Assembly (NCBI GenBank): GCA_020026225.1
Contig: JAHHQU010000002.1
Coordinates: 21,202 to 85,201, forward strand
Direction: 5' to 3'
Origin: Phocaeicola sp.
GTDB lineage: Bacteria; Bacteroidota; Bacteroidia; Bacteroidales; Bacteroidaceae
DNA length: 64,000 nucleotides
Shown here piece by piece: positions 24,887 through 34,182 of the stretch (the stretch's first letter is position 1; each line of letters begins with the position of its first letter). The translations under genes and the position numbers were made by a program. The notes under the pieces were generated by a model, which did not search any database, was not told the origin of the DNA, and saw only the letters and a program-made list of their open reading frames with translations.

Positions 24887-27631
24887 TCAATACCACTTCA
24901 CCGAGCTTCCGGTATTACTACGCTGATCCCATTTCAATGCATCGGTCAACATTGAAGAATTGGCACGGATTGAGAAGTTATATGATGTAAACGGACCAAA
25001 TACCAAACCACAAGACATATTGAAGCAGTGCAAGTCACGTGTTATATTCATGGTAGTCATGGACAGTTCTTTAGCATTGAAATCATAACCGGTTGAATAG
25101 TTCATATTCCAACGGCTACCGATTTTAAAGTTACCCGAAATATTCAAGGAATGAGTCAGCATATAAGGATAACGCATCTTCTTGATATTGATTTTTTTGG
25201 GATTGCGCTTATCTTCACGAATACTATAACTATAACTCAAACTGACACTCCAAGGGAATTTGAATGCCAAATAACCGTCAGGACTGACTGTAGCGGATTC
25301 AGTCTTACGCATGTTGGACTTGTTGTCGCTATTTATATCGTCTTCATCCTCTTCATCCTCCTCATTCTTATTCTTCTTGTCTTTCTCTTTATCTTTATCA
25401 TCTCCTTTACCGAACCATTTCTTGAAGGTATCGTTATTCAAGGTGTAAGAGAAAGAACCGCTATATCCCTGGAAACGACCGAATCGTCCGTATGACCATT
25501 CAGTACGATCGCCTACCACTACATTGCCGTTCTCATCAAACTTATAAGCATACGTAGCAAACGAAGCATTCATATTGAAAGTATATGATTTGGACAACTT
25601 CAAGCGAAGATTCATACTCAAATCACTCCAGCGGTCATTAGCCATATCATACGACAGCTGAGCTCCCAACTGGTCAATCAGACTGATTTTACGATAACCG
25701 GTCGTATCCCGATCAGACTTCATCTTCATTTCAACGTTATTATCTATCGTGAATGAAATGTTCTGTGACATCTGCTTGCCTGGAACGCCGTACACAAAAT
25801 TCTGATAAGGAGAATATTCTACCGTACGCACCTCTCCATGTTCATCGGTATACGTATACGTATCATAATAGCCAAAACGTTTGGTTCCGAAATTCGGAGT
25901 ATAAGTATAATTTATAGCCGGAGTAAATACATGACGAATCTGGATTTCCTTCTTCTTCATAAACAACGGCTTATACATACCATACAACTTCGTATTCACC
26001 TGCAACGAAAGATTATAGTCGTATACACGATTGAAGCCGTTAATGGTATCCCTACGGATATGGTCTCCTCTGACACTCGGATCGTAGCTCTGTTTTACCT
26101 TATTCAAATACCAGCGTTCGGTATATTTGAATGTAGACACAACATTGAGGTACTTGAACAAATTGAATGTAGCCGAAACCGGAATTATATGCTGCATGCC
26201 GTTTTCCCATTGTGTCAACGGGGTTTTGAAGAGCAGATTATCCTTAGTATGTATCTTATTGGTCAAGTTACCCGTATACTGCAAGGAAATCTTCTCATAC
26301 CAATGATCGCCCGATGATTTTTTACGCTTGAACGGATAAATACGGTTCAACGTAATATTCAAGTCAGGCAAAGTCATACTTAAAGAAGAGTCACGCGTAT
26401 TTTGGGTAATATTGAACGCACCCGAGATATTCAAACCTATCTTTGGGAAATTACGCGAATAGCTCACACTGGAAGCCTTTGTATTTTGTGCATACCGCTG
26501 CGGGTTATACAAACTGCTCAAAGTAGAACGGTCATAGCTACTGGTAGAAAAGTTCACGCTGGCTGCAAAAGAGCTGTTCGGATTTGCCTTCGGATCCTGA
26601 CGATGACTCCATTGGATACGGAAGTCTTTCGACACATTATAATCCGGCATGTTCTTTTCACCTAATTTAGTAACCAAATAACTGGCATTGAAAGAACCGC
26701 TGTACTTATATCGCTTATTATAGTTGGAAGCAGCAGAAAGTCCCCACGAACCTTTGGTAAAGATTTCACCTAAAAGCTTCAGGTCCATCTTGTCACTAAT
26801 GGCAAAATAATAACCACCATCACGCAGATAGAATCCTCGGTTCATTTCATCACCATACGTTGGCATAATAAAACCAGAAGAATAACTACTGCTAAACGGG
26901 AAGAAACCGAAAGGAACGGCAATAGGCAATGGAACATCTTCCACCACAAGCTGGGCTGGTCCAAAGACCACATTCTTCTTAGGCTTTACCTTAGCCATTG
27001 AAAGTTTCAGATAAAAATGCGGATGATCACTATCACAAGTAGTATACTTACCATGCTGCATAAAGATTTCATCATTCGCTCCTTTTTTCGCATTTTCACT
27101 GGTTACATATCCTTCACCCTGCTGAGTAACAATGCTATTGATAAACCCTTTCTTAGTTTTGAAGTTATAACGCATCACCTTCGACTCATAAGGAGTTTCA
27201 CCGTCCTTAAAGACAGGGAGTTCAGTCTCAACCCCTGCGGTATCTACCTTTCCACGAGCATGTACGGTATTGCTGTCCATGTTCATGGTGATCACCCCAG
27301 ACGTCAGTTCTATACGCTGATAATTCACTTTACCTTGTCCGTAAAGATGTGCGAAACCTTCTTTTGTGAAAACAATAGAATCATTTGCCTCATACACTAC
27401 AGGCGCATCCAAAGCATCTTTCTTCCGTGTAGAGTCGGCAGCCAATGTATCTACAGCTAATGAATCCACTTTTAAAGAATCGAGTTTGTTTTTTTCAGCA
27501 TACTTTTGATTGACAGAGTCGATACGTGCTCTTTTCCCTCTCACACGCTGAGCCTCAGCATAAAAGGAACAAAAGATTCCGAACAAAAATACGGTAAAAA
27601 ATAAATATGTGGTTCGTTTAAATGATGTCAT
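24887..27631 (-). CDS. lptD: LPS-assembly outer-membrane protein LptD-like
   Basis: A 914-residue protein with signal peptide (to about FYAEAQ). Residues about 75-200 resemble the periplasmic OstA/LptA-like beta-taco (IVFTKEGFAHLYGQGKVNYQRIELTSG), followed by the lumen-entry segment VPFGFFPFSSSYSSGFIMPTYGDEMNRGFYLRDGGYYFAISD, a family signature, and a large barrel rich in alternating aromatic strands. It receives LPS (or LOS) at the outer membrane and puts it into the outer leaflet. The N-terminus has DS-type repeats (LDSLKVDSLAVD) and the late barrel holds a highly charged D/E/K insertion around residues 735-775. The E. coli cysteine pattern is not conserved, as usual in Bacteroidetes. Confidence 0.85.
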   Translation of the reverse strand: MTSFKRTTYLFFTVFLFGIFCSFYAEAQRVRGKRARIDSVNQKYAEKNKLDSLKVDSLAVDTLAADSTRKKDALDAPVVYEANDSIVFTKEGFAHLYGQGKVNYQRIELTSGVITMNMDSNTVHARGKVDTAGVETELPVFKDGETPYESKVMRYNFKTKKGFINSIVTQQGEGYVTSENAKKGANDEIFMQHGKYTTCDSDHPHFYLKLSMAKVKPKKNVVFGPAQLVVEDVPLPIAVPFGFFPFSSSYSSGFIMPTYGDEMNRGFYLRDGGYYFAISDKMDLKLLGEIFTKGSWGLSAASNYNKRYKYSGSFNASYLVTKLGEKNMPDYNVSKDFRIQWSHRQDPKANPNSSFAASVNFSTSSYDRSTLSSLYNPQRYAQNTKASSVSYSRNFPKIGLNISGAFNITQNTRDSSLSMTLPDLNITLNRIYPFKRKKSSGDHWYEKISLQYTGNLTNKIHTKDNLLFKTPLTQWENGMQHIIPVSATFNLFKYLNVVSTFKYTERWYLNKVKQSYDPSVRGDHIRRDTINGFNRVYDYNLSLQVNTKLYGMYKPLFMKKKEIQIRHVFTPAINYTYTPNFGTKRFGYYDTYTYTDEHGEVRTVEYSPYQNFVYGVPGKQMSQNISFTIDNNVEMKMKSDRDTTGYRKISLIDQLGAQLSYDMANDRWSDLSMNLRLKLSKSYTFNMNASFATYAYKFDENGNVVVGDRTEWSYGRFGRFQGYSGSFSYTLNNDTFKKWFGKGDDKDKEKDKKNKNEEDEEDEDDINSDNKSNMRKTESATVSPDGYLAFKFPWSVSLSYSYSIREDKRNPKKINIKKMRYPYMLTHSLNISGNFKIGSRWNMNYSTGYDFNAKELSMTTMNITRDLHCFNMSCGLVFGPFTSYNFSIRANSSMLTDALKWDQRSNTGSSVKWY

Positions 27632-27656
27632 TATCTATTTAGGGAATAGTGCGTTG

Positions 27657-27664
27657 CAAAAGTA
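27657..27664 (-). promoter_or_regulatory. lptD promoter -7 element
   Basis: Minus-strand TACTTTTG fits TAnnTTTG, 26 bases before the ATG. No good -33 box at the exact 19-base spacing. Confidence 0.5.
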
Positions 27665-27718
27665 AGCAATCTCACGCAAATAAATGCTATAACTCCTTGT
27701 TTTAATTATTTTTTAAGA

Positions 27719-28255
27719 CTATAAGAAGAGTTCACACCAATGATCAAAACGTACAAGTCCCTCTTCACCATGTTTTTCAATGCTTATTCTGGCCTTCTCA
27801 ACACTTTTTTCACGGTCAAGATGAGTTTTAGAAAAAAACTTATCGGCGAAACAAATCAATTGTTCTTCCAAACTGACAGGAACCATTTCTCGATGAGGTA
27901 CAGGAAGGTTCCTTTCCAGAATCTGTTTTAACGTCAAACCCGCTCCTGTATGGCGTTCACAGACCAAAGCATGCCGTGGAAAACCTTCAGCACGCACCAA
28001 ATCAGCTCCTAAATAACCATGACAAATATAAGGATAGGTTCCGTAACAACAAATGCCATCAGCATCCGTCTTAAAGATACCAATATCGTGCAGCATGGCA
28101 GCTTCTTCCAGAAAGTTCAAATCCAAATCAAATTCCGGATGGTTATGTGCTATTTCCAAAGCCTTGTCGGCTACCGAACGACTGTGAGTTACCAGAATAT
28201 GTTTCAATTCATTATCTACAGGATAATATTTATCAATCAATACAAGCGGATTCAT
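27719..28255 (-). CDS. HD-domain protein (putative phosphohydrolase)
   Basis: A 178-residue cytoplasmic protein, taken from MNPLVLI; an ATG eight codons earlier is possible but adds a poor cysteine-rich lead. The HD metal motif is present: H in VTHSRSV, HD in AMLHDIGIF, then ICHGYLGADL, HTGAG and a C-terminal aspartate (CFADKFFSKT). Members hydrolyse phosphoester bonds of nucleotides or related substrates; which substrate is not decided. Its start region abuts the promoter of a divergently read gene on the other strand. Confidence 0.88.
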   Translation of the reverse strand: MNPLVLIDKYYPVDNELKHILVTHSRSVADKALEIAHNHPEFDLDLNFLEEAAMLHDIGIFKTDADGICCYGTYPYICHGYLGADLVRAEGFPRHALVCERHTGAGLTLKQILERNLPVPHREMVPVSLEEQLICFADKFFSKTHLDREKSVEKARISIEKHGEEGLVRFDHWCELFL

Positions 28256-28287
28256 TCTACAACACTTTAAGTTCAACAAAATATTAG

Positions 28288-28295
28288 TAACTTTG
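28288..28295 (+). promoter_or_regulatory. Promoter -7 element for the NamZ-like gene
   Basis: TAACTTTG fits the consensus, with TTTA at the -33 place (28266-28269, 18 bases upstream). The ATG at 28338 is 42 bases on. Confidence 0.6.
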
Positions 28296-28337
28296 TATTA
28301 CTCTCATAGGATTACAAATTTACAAAAATGTTTTAAG

Positions 28338-29516
28338 ATGTCTCGTCTGATAATCTCACTTTCGCTTCTTTTTCTTCCGTTTGCGGGAATGGCCCAAACT
28401 AAAGCGTCTACCGTACAAATGGGAGGAGAACAAATTCCAGAACTTTTATCGTTAGTAAAAGGGAAACGAATCGCACTGGTTGCCAACTAGACTTCTCTAG
28501 TCGGCAAGACCCATCTGCTGGATACATTATGCACCCTTCACGCTACCCCAAAAACCATTTTCACCCCTGAACACGGATTCAGAGGAAAAGCTGACGCAGG
28601 GGAAACAGTCAGAAATGGGAGGGATATAAACACCGGTGTACCCATCACCTCCCTTTACGGAAAGAACAAAAAGCCGACAATCCAACAATTGCGAAACATT
28701 GATGCCGTGATCTTCGACATTCAAGATGTAGGTGCACGCTTCTATACGTACATCAGCACATTATATTATGTCATGCAGGCCTGTGCAGAAAACCACAAAG
28801 AAGTGATCATTCTCGACCGCCCCAATCCTTGTGATTACATCGACGGTCCCCTACGCAAACCTAAATTTAAAAGTTTCGTAGGCATGTTACCTATACCGGT
28901 CCTCCACGGATGCACCATGGGAGAATTAGCTGGCATGATCAATGGAGAAGGTTGGTTGGGCAAAAACCTTTCCTGCAAAATACATGTCGTAAAGATGAAA
29001 GGCTGGAAACACGGACAACCCTACTCACTCCCCGTCAAGCCATCACCCAACCTTCCTAATGACCAGGCAATAGCTTGGTATGCCTCACTCTGTCTGTTTG
29101 AGGCCACTTCTGTGAGTGTAGGACGTGGAACGTATTTTCCTTTTCAAGTATTCGGTTCACCCGAACTTCCACAAGACACATATACCTTCCATTTCACTCC
29201 GCAGGCATTAAAAGGATTCGACAAAAACCCTCTTCACAAGGGAACAGTCTGCAACGGATTCGATCTTCGAAAAGAAGTTGCCCCCAAAGGTCTTTCGCTG
29301 AAGTATATCCTACAAGCCTACAATTCCTACCGACAAATGAATAAAGTCGAAGCATTCCTCACCCGCCCCAATTGGTTTGACTTGCTGATGGGAACCGATC
29401 AGGTACGCAAAGACATGCTGGCCGGGAAAGAAGAAGCAGCCATTCGGTCGGCTTGGCAAAAAGACCTCAACGCCTATAAGGCCATGCGAAAGAAATACTT
29501 GCTATACCAAGAATAA
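28338..29516 (+). pseudogene. DUF1343/NamZ-type exo-N-acetylmuramidase, broken by an amber codon
   Basis: One frame of 392 sense/stop codons is interrupted only by TAG at 28488-28490 (codon 51). The frame keeps the family before and after it: signal peptide to GMAQ, the strand GKRIALVAN then (stop) TSLVGKTHLLD, the hallmark TPEHGFRGKADAG, VPITSLYG, FDIQDVGARFYTYISTLYY, DRPNPCDYIDGP and the closing SxxRSA segment. DUF1343 proteins are GH171 exo-beta-N-acetylmuramidases acting on peptidoglycan fragments. Homologues have N-Q-T at this point, so CAG changed to TAG by one transition is the simplest cause. Everything else, including promoter and terminator, is intact, so the event is recent or is a sequencing error. 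Upstream reading would give only a 50-residue peptide. Confidence 0.85.
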
Positions 29517-29548
29517 GCCCCGAATCAAAGTCCGAACAACAAGCATAA

Positions 29549-29586
29549 AAAAAGGTCCTAACGCTTTCGCGTCAGGACCTTTTCTA
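29549..29586. terminator. Bidirectional terminator between NamZ-like gene and pgk
   Basis: A 14-bp stem with one mismatch around a TTTC loop (about 29551-29564 with 29569-29582), flanked by an A-run and a T-run, so it can serve both convergent genes. Confidence 0.88.
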
Positions 29587-29603
29587 TATCGTAACAAATT
29601 CAA

Positions 29604-30857
29604 TTATTTGTCGCCACGGATAGCTGCGATACCTGGAAGAACTTTACCTTCGATAGCTTCCAACAAAGCACCACCACCAGTAGAGATGTAAGAAACTTTG
29701 TCAGCCATACCAAACTTGTTGATACAAGCTACAGAGTCACCACCACCGATCAATGAGAATGCACCGTTAGCAGTTGCTTCAGCGATAGCATCAGCGATAG
29801 CCTTAGAACCACCTACGAAGTTATCGAATTCGAATACACCAGCAGGACCGTTCCAAAGAATAGTCTTAGCACCCTTGATTGCAGCAGCAAATGCTTCACG
29901 GCTCTTAGGACCTGCATCCAAACCTTCCCAACCTTCAGGGATGTTGTTTGCGTCACAAATCTGAGTGTTAGCATCGTTAGCGAAGTTATCAGCTGCAACA
30001 CAGTCAGTAGCCAATACCAAGTTTACACCTTTAGCTTTAGCTTTTTCGATGATAGAAAGAGCCAAATCCAATTTATCATCTTCGCAGATTGATTTACCGA
30101 TGTTACCACCCTGAGCTTTAGCGAAAGTAAATGTCATACCACCGCAAAGGATCAAGTTGTCTACTTTGTCCATCAAGTTTTCGATGATACCAATCTTAGT
30201 AGAAACTTTAGAACCACCCATGATAGCAGTGAAAGGACGTTTGATATCTTTCAAGATGCTATCAACAGCGTGTACTTCTTTTTCCATCAAGTAACCCAAC
30301 ATCTTGTGGTCAGCATCGAAGTAGTCAGCGATAACAGCTGTAGAAGCATGTTTACGGTGAGCAGTACCGAAAGCATCCATTACATAGCAGTCAGCGTAAG
30401 AAGCCAAAGTCTTAGCGAATTCCTTCTGAGAAGCTTTCATAGCTTTCTTAGCTTCGTCGTAAGCAGGATCTTCTTTATCGATACCTACAGGTTTACCTTC
30501 TTCTTCTGGGTAGAAACGCAAGTTTTCAAGCAACAAAACTTCACCTGGTTTCAAAGCAGCAGCAGCTTCAGCAGCCTTTGCACAGTCTGGAGCGAACTGA
30601 ACAGGAGCACCCAAGCGTTCTGCAACTGCATCAACAATCTGGCTCAAAGAGAATTTTGCATTCACTTTACCTTTTGGCTTACCCATGTGTGACATGATAA
30701 TCAAAGCACCACCGTCAGCCAATACTTTCTTCAATGTAGGAAGAGCACCACGGATACGAGTATCATCAGTAAGTTTGCCTTCTTCATTCAAAGGTACATT
30801 AAAGTCAACACGAACGATTGCCTTTTTACCAGCAAAGTTGAATTTGTCAATTGTCAT
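29604..30857 (-). CDS. pgk: Phosphoglycerate kinase
   Basis: A 417-residue glycolytic enzyme taking phosphate from 1,3-bisphosphoglycerate to ADP, in the cytoplasm. Motifs are complete: [17 protein letters not shown], the substrate-binding [62 protein letters not shown] and the nucleotide loop [12 protein letters not shown]. An additional ATG one codon before (30860) is possible. Codon use is strongly biased to a few codons, in keeping with high expression. Confidence 0.98.
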   Translation of the reverse strand: MTIDKFNFAGKKAIVRVDFNVPLNEEGKLTDDTRIRGALPTLKKVLADGGALIIMSHMGKPKGKVNAKFSLSQIVDAVAERLGAPVQFAPDCAKAAEAAAALKPGEVLLLENLRFYPEEEGKPVGIDKEDPAYDEAKKAMKASQKEFAKTLASYADCYVMDAFGTAHRKHASTAVIADYFDADHKMLGYLMEKEVHAVDSILKDIKRPFTAIMGGSKVSTKIGIIENLMDKVDNLILCGGMTFTFAKAQGGNIGKSICEDDKLDLALSIIEKAKAKGVNLVLATDCVAADNFANDANTQICDANNIPEGWEGLDAGPKSREAFAAAIKGAKTILWNGPAGVFEFDNFVGGSKAIADAIAEATANGAFSLIGGGDSVACINKFGMADKVSYISTGGGALLEAIEGKVLPGIAAIRGDK

Positions 30858-30910
30858 CATAATTGTAATATTTTTGTTTAAAAATAAATTTCGAAATCAT
30901 TTCCTGATGG

Positions 30911-30918
30911 CAAAGTTA
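30911..30918 (-). promoter_or_regulatory. pgk promoter -7 element
   Basis: Minus-strand TAACTTTG, 53 bases before the ATG at 30857. A TTTG lies 16 bases upstream rather than 19. Confidence 0.55.
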
Positions 30919-30990
30919 AGAAAAAAAACAAACACAAATGATAATCTGATTATTATTTTCGCTTTCAAAACACATTTCTGCACCTATTAT

Positions 30991-31045
30991 AAAAAAAGCC
31001 CTGCAGAAGGGTCTGAATAGCATCAAACTCCCTCCACAGGACTCT
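30991..31045 (-). terminator. Terminator of the FadL-type gene
   Basis: An 11-bp stem with three G-U pairs (30997-31007 with 31033-31043), then seven T on the minus strand. The remainder of 31046-31118 is non-coding. Confidence 0.7.
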
Positions 31046-31118
31046 TTATAATCATTTAATGGTAAACTTTAAAGTCCCATTATAAACTAAGGTACATCCA
31101 TTAACAAATCACCGTTTA

Positions 31119-32462
31119 TCAGAATTGGTAATTCAATGACAAGCCGAACACTTTGTTTGAACGGCTGTACACATCAGTGCCCGAATAACCGGTTCCATTA
31201 TAACTTGCACTAGTCTTTGTATAATCTTTATATTTAGTCCAGAAATAAGCAACGTCCATACTCCATCCCTTAGTCAAGTCCACTCTGGCACCGAAACCTA
31301 AAGAATAAGAATCACATGAGAAGCTTGTATCTGTCTGGAACTTATCGCTCAATCCATAGTCTGTATTCTGGAAACCTCCTGAGAAGGTCAAGTTTTCGGT
31401 AGCATCCCATTCAGCACCGACCAAGATTTCATGAGTGCCGTGTGACAAAGTCTTCTGACGGTCGTCAGCCATACCGGCATTCAAGTCGTCAAAGAAGTGA
31501 TATTCTACGGTTGCACGCAAAGTAGGAAGGAATTCATAACCTACCGCAGCTGAGAACATAGCCGGAACATCGCTCGGAGTATTCACACCTTCTTTATATG
31601 CACCCAACTTAGATTCGATAATCTCAGGATTCACTTCCATTTCACCAGTCTTGTTTTCAATGTTCAAGTTGGTTTTGAATTCATATTTCATTCCAATGTT
31701 GAACTTATTGAATTTGAAGTCAGTACCCAAGATAGGAGCAATACCCCATCCGCTCTGGTCGCACTTCAACTTGATATCAGCCAATGTACGATAGTTGTCT
31801 GGGAATGACTGCCAATATTTGTCATATAAAGCAGCAGTTAAGAAACCTTCGTAACCACCAGAAAAATAGTTCATACGTCCACCAGCGTATACAGATACCC
31901 AATCTGCAATTCTATAACTCAATCCCAACTGAAGACCAAAGATATACTGTTTACCATCCATAGCCGAATTTATGTCATACATGTCTGGATGAATTTTTTT
32001 CTTATAAACCTGATCAATCAGATGTGTTATCATCGAATTGAAAAGAGGCAAGCCCTGATTGAAAGATGCCTTGCCACCACCACCGGTGATACCAAAGTTA
32101 GTAGAAATGGTCCAATCACCTTTTTTGTAGACACCCTGGAAAGAAGGGATGATAGGAGCTGAAGCCTTACCTTCAAATTCGCGAGTAGTAGTTTTGCCAC
32201 CCAAAGTCCAAAGAGGAGTAGTAGCAGAGATAGAACGTTTCTGGAAAGCACTCTGTCCAGTCAATGAAAGATAGAAGCCGTCTTTTGGCAAAAAAGAAAG
32301 ACCTGCTGGGTTTGAATATGCACCATCTACATCAATAGATGCACCACGAGCAATCATTCGTAAAAATGCTGCATTCTGATTAGTATTTGTCAAATAATCG
32401 CCCGCAAAAGTTGCGTTTGAAACGAATAGCGCCATTGCGCCAAGCAACCAAATTTTCTTCAT
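31119..32462 (-). CDS. FadL/OmpP1-type outer-membrane transport protein
   Basis: A 447-residue outer-membrane barrel with signal peptide ending at ATFAG. The N-terminal hatch region shows the FadL family sequence (NAAFLRMIARGASIDVDGAYSNPAGLSFL), and the rest alternates as 14 or so strands, ending in the aromatic FGLSLNYQF. Family members let hydrophobic compounds through the outer membrane; the substrate in Bacteroidales is not known. It is monocistronic with its own promoter and terminator and lies beside pgk, with which it shares no known role. Confidence 0.88.
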   Translation of the reverse strand: MKKIWLLGAMALFVSNATFAGDYLTNTNQNAAFLRMIARGASIDVDGAYSNPAGLSFLPKDGFYLSLTGQSAFQKRSISATTPLWTLGGKTTTREFEGKASAPIIPSFQGVYKKGDWTISTNFGITGGGGKASFNQGLPLFNSMITHLIDQVYKKKIHPDMYDINSAMDGKQYIFGLQLGLSYRIADWVSVYAGGRMNYFSGGYEGFLTAALYDKYWQSFPDNYRTLADIKLKCDQSGWGIAPILGTDFKFNKFNIGMKYEFKTNLNIENKTGEMEVNPEIIESKLGAYKEGVNTPSDVPAMFSAAVGYEFLPTLRATVEYHFFDDLNAGMADDRQKTLSHGTHEILVGAEWDATENLTFSGGFQNTDYGLSDKFQTDTSFSCDSYSLGFGARVDLTKGWSMDVAYFWTKYKDYTKTSASYNGTGYSGTDVYSRSNKVFGLSLNYQF

Positions 32463-32490
32463 TAAAAGTTTTATTGTTGATTAAGGCTGG

Positions 32491-32498
32491 CAAAGGTA
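32491..32498 (-). promoter_or_regulatory. FadL-type gene promoter -7 element
   Basis: Minus-strand TACCTTTG, 29 bases before the ATG. TTG of a -33 box lies near 32521. On the other strand TATCTTTG at 32749-32756 is the likely -7 element of the MATE gene. Confidence 0.6.
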
Positions 32499-32793
32499 AA
32501 CGAGATTTCACACATATGCAAGTTTTGTGCAATATTTTCAATAAAAAAGAGCTCAAAAATGCTTTTTCTGTGCAATATTTATTTTTTTCAAGCAAATTAT
32601 GGTATAGTTTCAAGTGAAACATTATCCTATCTTAAAGGCCATCACACACGGATTGGCTTCTTTCCAGCATTCATTTTCGGAATCTTCTCTTTACTATAAA
32701 AGATAAAATAGGAGAAAGTGCAAGCATCTATTGTTGCATAAAAAGCCGTATCTTTGCAGCATGAATACTTCTCAACATTTAACTTCAGACTAT

Positions 32794-34116
32794 ATGTACA
32801 AAAACAAAGACATTTGGAACGTAACCTACCCCATCTTGCTGGGGCTACTGGCACAAAACATCATCAATGTGACTGATACAGCATTCTTGGGACGTGTGGG
32901 TGAAGTAGCTCTTGGGGCAGCCGCTATGGGTGGACTGCTATACATCTGTATCTACACCATTGCCTTCGGATTCAGTGTGGGCACTCAAATTCTCATTGCC
33001 CGCCGTAACGGTGAAGGCAATTACAGAGAAGTAGGGCCCATCATGTGGCAAGGTAGTGCTTTCAGCTTATTGATGGGAATCTTTTTCCTGATAATCATGT
33101 ATTTCAGTGCCAGTTCACTCATCCGCATGTTAATTTCGTCGGAAGCCATCTATGCAGCAACCTACGATTTTTTCACCTGGCGTATCTGGGGATTCCTCTT
33201 CGCTTTTTTAAACGTAATGTACCGTGCCTTATATATAGGTATTACACGTACCAAGGTGCTGACTATGGGATCTGTGGTGATGGCGGCAGTAAACGTCTTT
33301 TTAGATTATGTGCTCGTATTCGGTGAACTTGGATTTCCTGAATTGGGAGTCAAAGGAGCAGCCATTGCCTCAGTCATAGCGGAAGGTTCTGCCCTGCTGT
33401 TCTTCATTCTCTACACACGATACAATTTAGACTTGAAGAAATACGGATTCACCCGATTTGTCAGTTTCGACTTCAACCTAATCAGACGTATCCTGCAGAT
33501 TTCATTTTTCACCATGGCCCAATACTTCCTTTCGATGGTCATCTGGTTCATCTTCTTTATGGCGTTGGAACGCTTGGGACAAAGAGAACTGGCCATTGCC
33601 AATATCGTAAGAAGCGTGTACATCGTCTTACTCATTCCAGTACAAGCGTTGGCTACTACCGCCAACACACTGGTCAGCAACCTCATCGGCAACGGTGGAG
33701 TTAACGGTGTAACGAGCCTGCTCAATCAAATCGCAAAAATATCTACGGCCGTACTCGTCGTGTGCATTGCACTGACCATGATTTTTCCGCACAGCATCCT
33801 CTCCATCTACACCAATGAGACCGCACTTCTCAGCGAATCGGTCCCAGCACTGTACGTGGTATGCATTTCCATGCTCATAGCCGCTCCTGCCAACATCTAT
33901 TTCAGTGGCATATCTGGTACAGGCAATACCAAAGCGGCTCTGGTTTTGGAAGTGGGCATCCAGACATTCTATGCCATTTATGTAATCATGGTAGGCATGG
34001 TTCTCCAAGAACCAGTAGAAATCTGTTTTACTACAGAAGTGATTTATTACTCTACCATGCTTCTCTTTAGTGTCATTTACTTGAAAAAAGCGAAATGGCA
34101 GAATAAAAAAATTTGA
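32794..34116 (+). CDS. MATE-family efflux transporter
   Basis: A 440-residue inner-membrane protein with about 12 transmembrane helices in two MatE halves (IWNVTYPILLGLLAQNIINVTDTAFLGRVG begins the first). The start is placed at MYKNKDIW because the -7 element TATCTTTG (32749-32756) puts transcription close to the earlier ATG at 32761; starts at 32731 and 32761 remain possible. Such transporters export drugs or cationic metabolites using a sodium or proton gradient; the substrate is unknown. Its stop codon overlaps the -33 box of ffh. Confidence 0.9.
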   Translation: MYKNKDIWNVTYPILLGLLAQNIINVTDTAFLGRVGEVALGAAAMGGLLYICIYTIAFGFSVGTQILIARRNGEGNYREVGPIMWQGSAFSLLMGIFFLIIMYFSASSLIRMLISSEAIYAATYDFFTWRIWGFLFAFLNVMYRALYIGITRTKVLTMGSVVMAAVNVFLDYVLVFGELGFPELGVKGAAIASVIAEGSALLFFILYTRYNLDLKKYGFTRFVSFDFNLIRRILQISFFTMAQYFLSMVIWFIFFMALERLGQRELAIANIVRSVYIVLLIPVQALATTANTLVSNLIGNGGVNGVTSLLNQIAKISTAVLVVCIALTMIFPHSILSIYTNETALLSESVPALYVVCISMLIAAPANIYFSGISGTGNTKAALVLEVGIQTFYAIYVIMVGMVLQEPVEICFTTEVIYYSTMLLFSVIYLKKAKWQNKKI

Positions 34117-34142
34117 GTATGCAATTTTTTTTTATAAATTTG
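34112..34142 (+). promoter_or_regulatory. ffh promoter, consensus Bacteroides type
   Basis: TTTG at 34112-34115, 19-base spacer, TAAATTTG at 34135-34142: exact consensus spacing. It overlaps the end of the MATE coding sequence and lies 41 bases before the ffh ATG. Confidence 0.8.
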
Positions 34143-34182
34143 CACCCCGTTGTAATAGAAGAAATTAAGTAAGAAAAAAGAT

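Noticed and set aside
28488..28490. Programmed read-through or pyrrolysine at the TAG of the NamZ-like gene
   Set aside because: No known Pyl system in Bacteroidales and no stop-bypass structure seen; a nonsense change or read error is simpler.
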